Assembly: GCF_031157315.1 (NCBI RefSeq)
Contig: NZ_JAVIFU010000017.1
Location: forward strand, 1-64,000
Length of the DNA stretch: 64,000 bases
Source: Paenibacillus sp. LHD-38
Lineage (GTDB): Bacteria; Bacillota; Bacilli; Paenibacillales; Paenibacillaceae
Direction of reading: 5' to 3'
The position numbers and the translations under genes were made by a program. The notes beneath the pieces were generated by a model that did not search any database, had not been told where the DNA came from, and saw nothing but the letters and a program-made list of their open reading frames with translations. Position 1 is the first letter of the stretch. Each line of letters opens with the position of its first letter. Of the stretch, positions 25,478 through 34,242 are shown one piece after another.

Positions 25478-26422
25478 ATGAAACAAAAGGAAACACTTAA
25501 AAAGCCTGACTGGCTTCGTATAAAATTAGCGACAGACGGCAACTATGCCGAAATTAAAAATATGATGCGTACCAAAACGTTACATACCGTATGTGAGGAA
25601 GCGCGTTGCCCCAATATCTATGAATGCTGGTCGAATCGCACGGCTACATTTATGATTTTGGGCGATATTTGCACGCGCGCATGCCGTTTCTGCGCCGTTA
25701 AAACGGGCATGCCGACCGAGCTGGATTTGGACGAACCAGAACGCGTAGCAGAAGCAGCAGAGCAAATGAATTTGCAGCACTGCGTGGTAACCTCAGTCGC
25801 TCGCGATGATTTGAAGGACGGCGGCGCTTCTATATTTGCAGCAACGGTACACGCTATCCGCAAACGTATGCCGTTTTGCCGCGTCGAAGTGCTTATCCCG
25901 GATTTCCTCGGCAACAAGGATGCGCTTCAGATCGTAATGGATGCGAATCCTGACATTCTGAACCATAATGTAGAGACCGTGGAAAGGCTCTCGGACCGTG
26001 TTCGCGCTAAAGCAAAATACAGCCGTACGATGGAACTTCTGAGACGCGCTAAGGAAATGAAGCCCAAAATTCCTACCAAATCAAGCATTATGCTTGGCGT
26101 GGGCGAGGAGTGGGATGAAATTTTGCAAACGATGGATGACCTGCGTGCTAACGATGTGAATATATTGACTTTAGGACAATATTTGCAGCCTTCGCCGAGT
26201 CATTTGCCGATTGTACGTTATGTCCACCCAGACGAATTCGCAAAATTAAAAGAAGAAGGGCTGAAGCGCGGTTTCAGGCATGTTGAATCCGCACCGTTAG
26301 TACGCAGCTCTTACCATGCGCATGAGCAGACCGATTCGGCACACGCAGCGATTGCTGCAGATACCGTAGAAGCGGGATTCGACCGTGAGATATCCTCCGG
26401 TGCTTGCTCGAGCAGCATGTAA
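25478..26422 (+). CDS. lipA: Lipoyl synthase
   Basis: A 314-residue radical-SAM enzyme that inserts two sulfurs into octanoyl groups to make the lipoyl cofactor. The auxiliary cluster cysteines are in [13 protein letters not shown], the radical-SAM cluster in CTRACRFC, and the conserved end motif RSSYHA is present near residue 275. The C-terminal 25 residues vary, as usual. It is followed by yutD after 26 bases. Confidence 0.96.
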   Translation: MKQKETLKKPDWLRIKLATDGNYAEIKNMMRTKTLHTVCEEARCPNIYECWSNRTATFMILGDICTRACRFCAVKTGMPTELDLDEPERVAEAAEQMNLQHCVVTSVARDDLKDGGASIFAATVHAIRKRMPFCRVEVLIPDFLGNKDALQIVMDANPDILNHNVETVERLSDRVRAKAKYSRTMELLRRAKEMKPKIPTKSSIMLGVGEEWDEILQTMDDLRANDVNILTLGQYLQPSPSHLPIVRYVHPDEFAKLKEEGLKRGFRHVESAPLVRSSYHAHEQTDSAHAAIAADTVEAGFDREISSGACSSSM

Positions 26423-26448
26423 CTGACGCTCAAGATGAGGTGGAGACC

Positions 26449-27183
26449 ATGGCTTTGATTCATATCGGAGGAAAATCATACGAAATTGTACAAGAAAACA
26501 GGAATGGTTGGAATCCTGAGGCATTTCGCGATCGTTACAGCGAGGTACTGGAGCGTTACGATTTCATTGTTGGCGATTGGGGCTACAGTCAGCTTCGGCT
26601 GAAGGGCTTTTTCCGCGATAATCATCAGAAGGCAACAAAGGAAAGCAATTTATCCGGCATGCCGGATTATATCAATGAATATTGTAATTTTGGCTGTGCG
26701 TATTTCATTCTGGAGAAGACGCAGAGCACGCAGCGGGAGCCGGATGACTATGATTTGGATGCTGACGACCAGCGTCCTCGCATTGAAGCGGCTGATTTGC
26801 TCGCGGCAGCTGCCGGACTGGTAGAAGCTTCCGAGAGCTCGGTCGCTGAGAACGAAGAGGTGGCTAGCGCGAAGGAAGAACACGCTTTTCCATCGCATGA
26901 ACGCCATAGCCGAAATCATAACCGTGAAAATCGCCATAGAAGCTCTAACCGCAGCAATAATGAAAACAAAGGCGGAAATGATGGCGCTAATGCCGGCGAG
27001 GGCCGGAACAACGGCGAGCAGCAGGGCAGCGGCAAGCGTGAACAGCAGCAGCGCAAAGGCGGCTACAAAGGCAATGACCATCGCGGCAAAAAGCCGTTCC
27101 GGCTTGCAGCTAGCGAGACAGCAGCGGCATCCGCACCCGCTGAAACGAATCGACCAAACAAAAAAGACACGGAGCGCCATTAG
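26449..27183 (+). CDS. yutD: YutD-family protein with long disordered tail
   Basis: A 244-residue protein. Residues 1-95 are the YutD domain (DUF1027): YEIVQENRNGWNPEAFRDRYSEVLERYDFIVGDWGYSQLRLKGFF and MPDYINEYCNFGCAYFILEK. The last 140 residues are low-complexity, rich in Asn, Arg, His, Gly and Lys, and ending basic; the Bacillus protein is only about 100 residues. Such a basic, RGG-like tail could bind nucleic acid, but that is a guess. ATG 26449 follows GAGGTGGAG. It shares an operon with lipA. Confidence 0.85.
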   Translation: MALIHIGGKSYEIVQENRNGWNPEAFRDRYSEVLERYDFIVGDWGYSQLRLKGFFRDNHQKATKESNLSGMPDYINEYCNFGCAYFILEKTQSTQREPDDYDLDADDQRPRIEAADLLAAAAGLVEASESSVAENEEVASAKEEHAFPSHERHSRNHNRENRHRSSNRSNNENKGGNDGANAGEGRNNGEQQGSGKREQQQRKGGYKGNDHRGKKPFRLAASETAAASAPAETNRPNKKDTERH

Positions 27184-27207
27184 CTGGCGCTGCAGTGTCT
27201 TTTTTTT
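27161..27207. terminator. Bidirectional terminator between yutD and nadK
   Basis: AAAAAGACAC...AGCGCC (27161-27178) pairs with GGCGCT...GTGTCTTTTT (27186-27205) with two small bulges. It overlaps the yutD stop codon and serves the convergent nadK gene too. Confidence 0.88.
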
Positions 27208-27236
27208 GCGGCAAAGGGATCGTAAACTTGAATCTC

Positions 27237-28034
27237 TTAACGCACGTCATAACCTAGAAAAGCTTCCCGGACCCGATTCCAGAAAGGGAAAGGACGGTAT
27301 CTTGCAAAGCTGACCTTGCGGCTGGATACGCTGCAGCGGATCGAGAGAATATCGCTGCGCCTAATGCTGACATGATCAATGGTGAGCTGAAGCCGCTGCT
27401 CTTTTTTTGAGATAATATCGCAATGATGATGCTGCGGCAGCAGCACGGATGAGCCAAGCGTACGGTAAACGCGATTGTTAATTGAAGCGATCTCGGCAAT
27501 TTGCAGTGATTCTATCGATGGATGGACAATGGCGCCGCCCAAGCTTTTGTTATATGCGGTGCTTCCGGAAGGGGTCGAAATTACGATGCCGTCACCCCGG
27601 AACATCTCGAACATTTCGTCATTGATATTGATTTGTGCCACCAGTGTTCCATCCACGCCCTTGAGCGTAAATTCATTCAATGATAAATAATGCCGGGATT
27701 CGGTCGGCGTCTCAAGCTCAATCTCAGCGAGCGGATATCTGACAATGCGCGGCGTTTCCTCAGCCATCATTTTCACAAGCTCCTCGAGCTCGTCTGCCTG
27801 CCAGTCGGCATAGAAACCAAGATGGCCGGTGTGTATCCCAACAAATGCGACATCAGTAATTTGATCCACATATTTATGAAAGGCAAGCAGAAGCGTTCCG
27901 TCTCCTCCGATGGAAATGACAATCTCCGGTGCTTCTTCATTCCGATTGAAGCCGCGCTCCGCCGCCAATATGTGAAATTTCTCCGCTAACGATTTGGATA
28001 AAGCATCGCCTCGATCAATAACCGCATACTTCAA
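27237..28034 (-). CDS. nadK: NAD kinase
   Basis: A 265-residue kinase that phosphorylates NAD to NADP. The active-site GGDGT lies at about residue 43 (IVISIGGDGTLLLAF), NEFTLK near 120 and STPSGSTAYNKSLGGAIVHP near 155. It starts at TTG 28034 with GGAAGGAGA seven bases upstream. In Bacillus subtilis nadF (yjbN) is near yjbI globin and pepF (yjbG), and those relatives are also nearby here. Confidence 0.95.
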   Translation of the reverse strand: MKYAVIDRGDALSKSLAEKFHILAAERGFNRNEEAPEIVISIGGDGTLLLAFHKYVDQITDVAFVGIHTGHLGFYADWQADELEELVKMMAEETPRIVRYPLAEIELETPTESRHYLSLNEFTLKGVDGTLVAQININDEMFEMFRGDGIVISTPSGSTAYNKSLGGAIVHPSIESLQIAEIASINNRVYRTLGSSVLLPQHHHCDIISKKEQRLQLTIDHVSIRRSDILSIRCSVSSRKVSFARYRPFPFWNRVREAFLGYDVR

Positions 28035-28134
28035 AGGTAAATCTCCTTCCGATCTCCATAGTACTTAAGATGATAAAGGAAAATGCCTTTAAATTCAATG
28101 CGCCGCGGTGCTCTGGCAGATCAAAATGAGCGAA

Positions 28135-29211
28135 TCAAGGACCGAGCCAGCCCCAAAGCAAGTAAACCAAAGCCATCGCAATAAAACCATGCAGGAGTCT
28201 GGCAAAGAAAAAGGGACGATAGCGTAAATCGGTCCTGCTGAGCAGGCTCGCAATTTGAGCATGCACCGAAAGTCCGCCCCAAGAAAGAATCCAGGCAGCA
28301 ATCGCGGCCTGATGCATAAGTCCCGTGCCGGCTGCCCCGGCAGCACGAGAGCCAAGCGTTACTTCAAATAAACCGAATATGCCGGCGTCTGCAAGGGGGG
28401 CTGGCAAACCGATAAGCACAAATAAATAACGCAGCGCATGCGCCATGGCTGCTACGATTCCGGCATGGGTTAGCATCTCCATGACAACAGAGAAGAAGAC
28501 AACAAGTCCGCCGACTACGATCATTAGCCGAAGCGCAGATTGAATCGAGTCCTGCAACAATCTTCCTAGCCCTCGGCCATCCAGCAAACGCGCTTCATGC
28601 ATAGCTTTAAGCGCGACTGCAATTCTTGAAGGCCTGCGTTTTTTCGGACCGCTCGTAACATCGACGTTTTTCTTCGCTGAAGACGGCGCCGCATGCCGAT
28701 CATGAAAGCGCATGAGGAAGCCGATCACAAGTCCGCCCCCATAGTGGGCGGCAGCCAGTACAGGCGCAAGCGCGACATTGTGGAAGAAGCCGACAGATAC
28801 GGCTCCGATTAGGAATATAGGATCAGAGGTTGTCGTAAAAGCTACAAGCCGCTCGGCCTCCGCCCGGTTAACGAGCCGCTGCTCCCAGAGCTGTGCGGTA
28901 AGTCTGGCACCTACAGGGTAGCCGGATATATAACCCATCGTCACAATAAACCCGCCGATGCCTGGAAGGCGAAATAAGGGCTTCATTAAGGGATCCAGCA
29001 GTTTTCCGAAAAAATGCACGATGCCGAAGCCAAGCAGAAGTTCTGAGATCACGAAGAAAGGGAAAAGCGCTGGAAAAAGCACCTGCCACCAGATGGATAA
29101 GCCGCGCAGCGAGGCACCCAGCGTCTCCGTTGGAAAGACGGTCATTAGAAGCGCGATAAAGAGGGCGCAAAGGGCCGTTATGGATAACGGATGGATAAAT
29201 GTTCGCAGCAA
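28135..29211 (-). CDS. ylbJ: Sporulation integral membrane protein YlbJ
   Basis: A 358-residue membrane protein with eight or so helices and two nucleoside-transporter-like (Gate) domains. Conserved signatures: WWQVLFPALFPFFVISELLLG, MGYISGYPVGARL and TTTSDPIFLIGAVSVGFF. YlbJ is needed for spore cortex formation in Bacillus subtilis. It starts at TTG 29211 behind AGGAGGCGG. It stands 100 bases upstream of nadK and is probably transcribed together with it. Confidence 0.9.
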   Translation of the reverse strand: MLRTFIHPLSITALCALFIALLMTVFPTETLGASLRGLSIWWQVLFPALFPFFVISELLLGFGIVHFFGKLLDPLMKPLFRLPGIGGFIVTMGYISGYPVGARLTAQLWEQRLVNRAEAERLVAFTTTSDPIFLIGAVSVGFFHNVALAPVLAAAHYGGGLVIGFLMRFHDRHAAPSSAKKNVDVTSGPKKRRPSRIAVALKAMHEARLLDGRGLGRLLQDSIQSALRLMIVVGGLVVFFSVVMEMLTHAGIVAAMAHALRYLFVLIGLPAPLADAGIFGLFEVTLGSRAAGAAGTGLMHQAAIAAWILSWGGLSVHAQIASLLSRTDLRYRPFFFARLLHGFIAMALVYLLWGWLGP

Positions 29212-29383
29212 AAAGACCGCCTCCTATTAATGGGGAAAGGGAATGCCTGCATGTGAACGATGAGGCCGTACAACCCTTCCTACACATATATGTTCAAACG
29301 TGGACATCCATCACTTCCGGTAAGTTAAAAATAAAAACAAGCTAAAAAGAAAACGCTTGCAAAACACTGGATTCCTGCATTTT

Positions 29384-29395
29384 TTATGGTACAAT
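29384..29395 (+). promoter_or_regulatory. Extended -10 promoter of the small membrane-protein gene
   Basis: ATGGTACAAT (TACAAT at 29390-29395) has the TG-N extended -10. TTGCAA occurs upstream but at 27 bp, too far to be its -35. Confidence 0.45.
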
Positions 29396-29427
29396 AGAAT
29401 TACCTTAGAACGGTTGGAGTGATGAGT

Positions 29428-29520
29428 ATGAGTATAATCGCTGGCATCTTGGTATGTGCTTTCGTCTATGTCATTCGAGAATCTCTTACAGCACCTGGGG
29501 AAGAGGACTATGAAGGTTGA
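29428..29520 (+). CDS. 30-residue single-helix membrane protein
   Basis: The frame reads MSIIAGILVCAFVYVIRESL, then TAPGEEDYEG and a stop. One membrane helix (2-16) is followed by a short acidic tail. GGAG (29415-29418) is nine bases before ATG 29428; an in-frame ATG at 29422 is too close. It has its own extended -10 promoter and terminator, which argue for a real gene. Family unknown to me. Confidence 0.6.
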   Translation: MSIIAGILVCAFVYVIRESLTAPGEEDYEG

Positions 29521-29544
29521 TAGGTAATACGCACTATATGACGA

Positions 29545-29576
29545 GTCCCGCATATATACATTGCGGGCTTTTTTTT
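29545..29576 (+). terminator. Terminator after the small membrane-protein gene
   Basis: CCCGC (29547-29551) pairs with GCGGG (29563-29567), loop 11, followed by eight T. Confidence 0.75.
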
Positions 29577-29593
29577 GTTTTCAGTAAAAAAAA

Positions 29594-29607
29594 AATTATG
29601 GTATAAT
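29594..29607 (+). promoter_or_regulatory. Extended -10 promoter of the globin operon
   Basis: TATGGTATAAT with TATAAT at 29602-29607 and the TG-N extension; no clear -35. It lies 35 bases before the globin ATG. Confidence 0.6.
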
Positions 29608-29641
29608 ACTAAATACCTACAAATTGGAGATGGTTCTGACG

Positions 29642-30031
29642 ATGAATAGGAATATAAGCCTTTACGAAGCACTTGGTGGGCCTGGGACTTTAAAGCTAAT
29701 CGTTGAATCTTTTTATCCGAAGGTACAAGCTCATCCTCTAATTGGGCCTTTGTTCCCGGAAGATATTGATCCTGTCATAGAGAAACAATATTTATTTTTA
29801 ACTCAATTTTTTGGAGGTCCTTCTTTATATTCAGATGCATATGGACATCCCATGATGAGAGCAAGGCATTTACCGTTTCCGATTACCCCAGAGCGGGCCA
29901 TGGCATGGCTGGACTGCATGCGAAGAGCTTTGCAGGAGGTAGGCATAGATGAAGAGCTTCAGCACATTGTAATAGAAAGACTATCCGGACCTGCACACCA
30001 CTTTGTAAACACATCTGAAGAGGAGACGTGA
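29642..30031 (+). CDS. Group II truncated hemoglobin
   Basis: A 129-residue globin of the truncated type O (YjbI-like). It has the short 2-on-2 fold: LYEALGGPGTLKLIVESFYPKVQAHPLIGPLF, the B-helix Tyr region, GHPMMRARHLPFPIT with the proximal His, and WLDCMRRALQEVG with the group II Trp. Likely role is oxygen or NO and peroxide chemistry; in Bacillus it sits beside yjbH and pepF. Start ATG 29642 follows GGAGATGG. It forms an operon with the DUF2225 gene four bases downstream. Confidence 0.9.
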   Translation: MNRNISLYEALGGPGTLKLIVESFYPKVQAHPLIGPLFPEDIDPVIEKQYLFLTQFFGGPSLYSDAYGHPMMRARHLPFPITPERAMAWLDCMRRALQEVGIDEELQHIVIERLSGPAHHFVNTSEEET

Positions 30032-30035
30032 TCGA

Positions 30036-30776
30036 ATGGAACCGCTCTACCAATCAAAAATCGTATGCATCTGCTGTGAATTTACGTTTATGACATCTCG
30101 CGTTAGACCTAGCTTTAAAAGAGCTGCTAAGGTAGATACAGACTTTTGCGGATATTATAAAACAGAAGTGAACCCTGACTTTTACGTGGTCCGGGTTTGC
30201 CCAAATTGCGGCTTTGCCTCGACTGAAAATGGTGTAGAGCGGTTGAACGATCAACAAAAGAAGGAATACCACGAAAAAATCGGCATTCGCTGGCAAAAAC
30301 AGGATTATTGCGGTGAGCGTAACGCGAAACAAGCTATGGCGAGTTATAAGCTGGCTCTTCTCTCTGGACAAGCAGTAGGAGAAAAGGATCGCGTGATTGC
30401 GGGCATTTTGCATCATATTGCGTGGCTCTACCGTTATGAAGCAAATCAAAACGACGAGAAACGGTTTTTGCGTTTTGCGCTTCAATCCTACATAAGGGTA
30501 TATGAAGCAGAGGGCGTAGCACTTAATAACGCGAAGCTGATGTTTCTGATCGGGGAGTTGAATCGCAGAATCGGGGAAATGAACGATGCTGTGCGGTGGT
30601 TTTCCCGCGTCGTCAATGATAAGAAAATCGTTGATGCCGCAATGATTCGCGCTAGCCGTGAACAGTGGCAGCTTATTCGTGAAGAGATGGAAGCCAGATC
30701 AAAAAACGGATCCGGCGACATCTCTCAAAGCGATAACATGAGCATGACGGAGCAAACGATTTCTACATCCGCTTAG
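30036..30776 (+). CDS. DUF2225 family protein
   Basis: A 246-residue cytoplasmic protein of the DUF2225 family. Cysteines CICCEF (near 11) and CPNCGFAS (near 60) look like a zinc ribbon; the rest is helical with TPR-like repeats (ASYKLALLSGQ, RFALQSYIRVYEAE, RWFSRVVNDKK). Function is not known. It overlaps the stop of the convergent 80-residue gene by four bases. Confidence 0.85.
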   Translation: MEPLYQSKIVCICCEFTFMTSRVRPSFKRAAKVDTDFCGYYKTEVNPDFYVVRVCPNCGFASTENGVERLNDQQKKEYHEKIGIRWQKQDYCGERNAKQAMASYKLALLSGQAVGEKDRVIAGILHHIAWLYRYEANQNDEKRFLRFALQSYIRVYEAEGVALNNAKLMFLIGELNRRIGEMNDAVRWFSRVVNDKKIVDAAMIRASREQWQLIREEMEARSKNGSGDISQSDNMSMTEQTISTSA

Positions 30777-31015
30777 CGGAGTTCTTTCCGGAGGACGCGG
30801 TCTGTTAACAAATAGTCGCGGTCTGCGTCCACGATTGTTACTTTGTTTCGACAGCATGGAAAAACGAGCAGCCGTTTCATGCCATCCTGTATGTCCTGAA
30901 GCTCAGCTGGCCTTACAGGGAGCAGCACGTTGTCTGCATCGCAAAACGGACAGCTGGCTACATAAAGGTCGCCCATAATGACGTCATAAGGCCATGCTTT
31001 TTCAAACGGAATCAT
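30773..31015 (-). CDS. Small zinc-ribbon-like protein, unknown function
   Basis: An 80-residue protein with CPFC (near 22) and CC (near 54, FPCCRNK), consistent with a small zinc ribbon. Its ATG (31015) overlaps the yycC stop by four bases (ATGA), suggesting translational coupling. No family name is recognised. It may be Paenibacillus-specific. Confidence 0.75.
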   Translation of the reverse strand: MIPFEKAWPYDVIMGDLYVASCPFCDADNVLLPVRPAELQDIQDGMKRLLVFPCCRNKVTIVDADRDYLLTDRVLRKELR

Positions 31016-31182
31016 TCCTTCTTATCGCTTTCGGGCGCTGCCGGTGAATCGGTTTTGGCTAGCTCTGCAAGCTTTTGCAATAAGATATGGCGCGGCATAT
31101 GCATGAGATGCTCTATGGGTACGCCAAGCTGCTCGGATAGCTTAATGGCAGTATCAGCCGAAATTTGCAACGGTTTAGACAT
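31012..31182 (-). CDS. yycC: YycC-family small protein
   Basis: A 56-residue protein missed by a length cutoff. The sequence MSKPLQISADTAIKLSEQLG and then VPIEHLMHMPRHILLQKLAE matches the YycC family of short Firmicute proteins of unknown role. ATG 31182 is preceded by GGAGGAAA on the minus strand (31191-31198 region). It is the first gene of a two-gene unit with the 80-residue protein. Confidence 0.82.
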   Translation of the reverse strand: MSKPLQISADTAIKLSEQLGVPIEHLMHMPRHILLQKLAELAKTDSPAAPESDKKE

Positions 31183-31271
31183 GGTGAATTTCCTCCAATC
31201 TGGATATAATTAAGTTATACACTGCCGAGAAGGTTTGCGCAAATAAAAACGCGGCCTCATCTTGGCTTTTT

Positions 31272-31335
31272 TTATTACATATCACTGCGGAACGGCTGCT
31301 TATACCTTAGATGGATGCGACAGCCGTTACGCTAG
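31272..31335 (+). repeat. Terminator-linked dispersed repeat, eroded copy E
   Basis: A partial copy beginning directly after a GGC-T7 run: ATTACATATCACTGCGGAACG in part, and ending GATGCGACAGCCGTTACGCTAG in part. Here AACGGCTG (31291-31298) and CAGCCGTT (31321-31328) form a perfect 8-bp stem. The AT-rich stem of other copies is lost. It ends about 20 bases before the pepF start. Confidence 0.65.
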
Positions 31336-31356
31336 TGAAGGAGAGGATGGAAGCAG

Positions 31357-33141
31357 ATGAAGCAGGGATATCCGCAAAGCTGGGATTTGGATGTTTTTTA
31401 CGAGGGGGGCTCAGGTTCGGCAGCCTTCCAGGAAGAGCTTAAAGGCATGGACGAAGACATTACGAAGCTGGCAGCCGCAATGTCCGAGGAGGCAAGCGCC
31501 GGCGGCTCAGAAATCGCCGCGATGACGGAGCTGATGCAAAGCGTCATCATAAGGCTGCGGCAATCGGAGTCGTTTGTTTCCTGCTTATTGGCTCAAGACA
31601 TCAAAGATTCGGCAGCCAATGCGCGCGGTGACCGCGTGAAGACGCTTGGTGCCAAGCTGCTCGGCGTACTTACGCGTTTTGATAATATGCTGCGCGGATT
31701 GAATGACCTTGAATGGTCGAAGCTGTTCGAAAACGAAAAGTTGGCTGAGGTAGCTTTTAGCCTGGCTGAACGCCGCGAGCTTGCTAAGCAAAAGATGGCT
31801 CCGGAGCTGGAAGCTTTAGCAGGAGATCTGGCGGTGGACGGCTATCACGGCTGGGGCGATTATTATAATGTTATCGTGTCACGAGCTAAGTTTACCGAAA
31901 TCGACAAGGATGGGAAGAAAAATATTTTATCCGCTGGTCAAATGCATAACCGCCTGTCTGACGGCGATCGCGAGGTGCGGAAGGCTGCATTTGCAGAATG
32001 GGAGCGTGAATGGTCAGAGCAAGCAGACCTGTGCGCCGAGACACTGAATCGGATTTCCGGCTTCCGCCTTAAGCTTTATGACAAGCGCGGCTGGGAATCG
32101 GTGCTCCAGGAGCCGCTGCAAATGAACCGTATGAGCGAAGCGACGCTGCAAGCGATGTGGGATGCCATACAGGAAAGTAAACAAGTGCTTGTCCGTTATT
32201 TAGAGCGCAAAGCGAAGCTGCTCGGTCTCGAGAAGCTGGATTGGCATGACGTGGAAGCGCCGATCGGCTCCGCGACAAAAATAATTCCTTATGACGAAGC
32301 GGCTGCCTTTATCATTGAGCAGTTCCGCTCGTTTAGCCCGGAGCTGGCGGATTTCTCAGAGATGGCCTTTCGGGAAGGCTGGATTGAAGCCGAGGATCGT
32401 CCCGGCAAGCGCCCGGGCGGCTTCTGCACGTCTTTTCCAAAGAGCGGCCAAACTCGTATTTTCATGACCTATTCCGGCAGCGCATCAAATATTTCCACGC
32501 TTGCGCATGAGCTCGGCCATGCTTACCATCAGCATGTGATGAATGATTTGCCGGCGCTTTCGCAGGAATACGCAATGAATGTAGCAGAAACGGCTTCAAC
32601 ATTCGCGGAGCTGATTGTATCTGACCGTGCGTTCAAGGCAGCAGTAGAGCCGGAAGAAAAGCTGGGATTGCTTGAAGACAAAATTCAGCGGTCGGTGGCC
32701 TTTTTTATGAACATCCATGCCCGGTACTTATTCGAAACCCGTTTCTATGCGCGCCGTCGCGAAGGCTTGGTGCCAGTCGAAGAGCTCAATGCGCTGATGG
32801 AAGAAGCGCAGCGAGAAGCGTATTGCAATATGCTGGGCGAGGTTCATCCGCATTTTTGGGCTTCGAAGCTGCATTTCTACTTAACGGATGTGCCGTTCTA
32901 TAACTTCCCTTATACGTTTGGTTATTTGTTCAGCGCTGGCATTTATGCCAAAGCCTTGAAGGAAGGGCCGGATTTTAAAAACCAATATGTCGCTTTGCTG
33001 CGCGATACCGGCAGAATGACCGTCGAGCAGCTTGCAGAAGCGCATCTTGGCGTCAACGTAGAGGAAAAGGATTTCTGGCAGGAGGCTGTGGCGCTGACTG
33101 CAGTTGATGTAGAGCAGTTTATTCAAATGACAAACGAATAG
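31357..33141 (+). CDS. pepF: Oligoendopeptidase F (M3 family)
   Basis: A 594-residue cytoplasmic zinc peptidase that cleaves short peptides. The catalytic motif HELGHAYHQH begins at His384 and the third zinc ligand lies in NVAETASTFAEL. The N-terminal oligopeptidase domain precedes it (about 110-180). Start ATG 31357 has GAAGGAGAGG, placed just after repeat copy E. It is monocistronic with a strong terminator. Confidence 0.92.
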   Translation: MKQGYPQSWDLDVFYEGGSGSAAFQEELKGMDEDITKLAAAMSEEASAGGSEIAAMTELMQSVIIRLRQSESFVSCLLAQDIKDSAANARGDRVKTLGAKLLGVLTRFDNMLRGLNDLEWSKLFENEKLAEVAFSLAERRELAKQKMAPELEALAGDLAVDGYHGWGDYYNVIVSRAKFTEIDKDGKKNILSAGQMHNRLSDGDREVRKAAFAEWEREWSEQADLCAETLNRISGFRLKLYDKRGWESVLQEPLQMNRMSEATLQAMWDAIQESKQVLVRYLERKAKLLGLEKLDWHDVEAPIGSATKIIPYDEAAAFIIEQFRSFSPELADFSEMAFREGWIEAEDRPGKRPGGFCTSFPKSGQTRIFMTYSGSASNISTLAHELGHAYHQHVMNDLPALSQEYAMNVAETASTFAELIVSDRAFKAAVEPEEKLGLLEDKIQRSVAFFMNIHARYLFETRFYARRREGLVPVEELNALMEEAQREAYCNMLGEVHPHFWASKLHFYLTDVPFYNFPYTFGYLFSAGIYAKALKEGPDFKNQYVALLRDTGRMTVEQLAEAHLGVNVEEKDFWQEAVALTAVDVEQFIQMTNE

Positions 33142-33170
33142 GCCTTCATTGATTATTCAACATCGACCGG

Positions 33171-33215
33171 ACAGCCGGAGACAAGGGGAGCATTCTTGTC
33201 TCCGGCTGTTTTTTT
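33171..33215 (+). terminator. Strong terminator after pepF
   Basis: A perfect 15-bp stem (ACAGCCGGAGACAAG at 33171-33185 with CTTGTCTCCGGCTGT at 33195-33209) followed by seven T. Confidence 0.95.
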
Positions 33216-33261
33216 GCTAAAATGAATCTAACCCAAAACGTAACGGAGAGGCGGAGTTAAA

Positions 33262-34152
33262 TTGGCTAAGCAGGCAATCAATCAACAGAACAGCATTGGA
33301 TTTATCGGAACAGGGATCATGGGCGCGAGCATGGCGGGACATTTGCTCGATAACGGATATAAGGTGAATGTGTATAACCGAACGAAATCGAGAGCAGACG
33401 GTTTGCTTGCAAAAGGGGCTGTTTGGAAGGAGTCACCTAAATCGGTTGCGGAGCAATCGGATGTCATAATTACGATGCTCGGTTATCCCGCGGATGTGGA
33501 GGAGGTTTACTTTGGGGCCTCAGGTCTGCTGCAGCATGCACGGCCAAATGCGATATTTATCGATATGACGACCTCAAGCCCGTCACTCGCAAAACGCATT
33601 GAGCTGGAAGCTAGCAACAAAGGATTGGCGGCGCTCGATGCTCCTGTCTCCGGGGGAGATGTGGGAGCTAGAGAAGCTAGATTATCTATCATGGCAGGAG
33701 GCCAGGAGGAAACCTTTGAAGCCGTAATGCCTTTATTTGAGTTGATGGGCAAAAATATCGTATACCAAGGCGAGGCGGGCTCCGGGCAATTTACCAAAAT
33801 GTGCAATCAAATCGCGATCGCCTCCAATATGATTGGTATCAGTGAAGCTCTTGCCTATGCGAAGCGCGCGGGGCTGGAACCAAGCAGGGTTCTGAAAAGC
33901 ATTGAGGCGGGCGCAGCAGGCAGCTGGTCTCTATCCAATCTCGGTCCACGCATCATTAACGGGGATTTTGCGCCGGGCTTTTATGTAAAGCATTTTATGA
34001 AAGATATCCAAATTGCCCTCGAGTCTGCTGATGAGATGGGACTTCCGTTGCCAGGACTCGCGTTGGCACGTACCTTATACGAGCAGGTCATTGCGCTTGG
34101 GGAAGAGGACAGCGGTACGCAGGCGTTGTACAAAGTAATCTTTAAGCCGTAA
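33262..34152 (+). CDS. HIBADH-family NAD(P)-dependent dehydrogenase
   Basis: A 296-residue beta-hydroxyacid dehydrogenase (3-hydroxyisobutyrate dehydrogenase superfamily). The Rossmann motif IGFIGTGIMGASMAGHLL starts at residue 12, the substrate motif DAPVSGGDVGAREA lies near 127, and the catalytic Lys is in GSGQFTKMCNQI near 176. The exact substrate (tartronate semialdehyde, succinic semialdehyde or similar) cannot be set from sequence. Starts at TTG 33262, with GGAGAGGCGGAG five bases upstream. Confidence 0.88.
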   Translation: MAKQAINQQNSIGFIGTGIMGASMAGHLLDNGYKVNVYNRTKSRADGLLAKGAVWKESPKSVAEQSDVIITMLGYPADVEEVYFGASGLLQHARPNAIFIDMTTSSPSLAKRIELEASNKGLAALDAPVSGGDVGAREARLSIMAGGQEETFEAVMPLFELMGKNIVYQGEAGSGQFTKMCNQIAIASNMIGISEALAYAKRAGLEPSRVLKSIEAGAAGSWSLSNLGPRIINGDFAPGFYVKHFMKDIQIALESADEMGLPLPGLALARTLYEQVIALGEEDSGTQALYKVIFKP

Positions 34153-34164
34153 GTCTACTATTTA

Positions 34165-34193
34165 TTGTACACATTGCGTTAATATGATATATT
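34165..34193 (+). promoter_or_regulatory. Promoter of ccpN-ppsR
   Basis: TTGTAC (34165-34170) and TATATT (34188-34193) are 17 bp apart, with TG-N extending the -10. Confidence 0.5.
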
Positions 34194-34242
34194 ATTTCTC
34201 GAATAATGGTGCTATTTCGTTTTAATATGACTCATATAAAGA

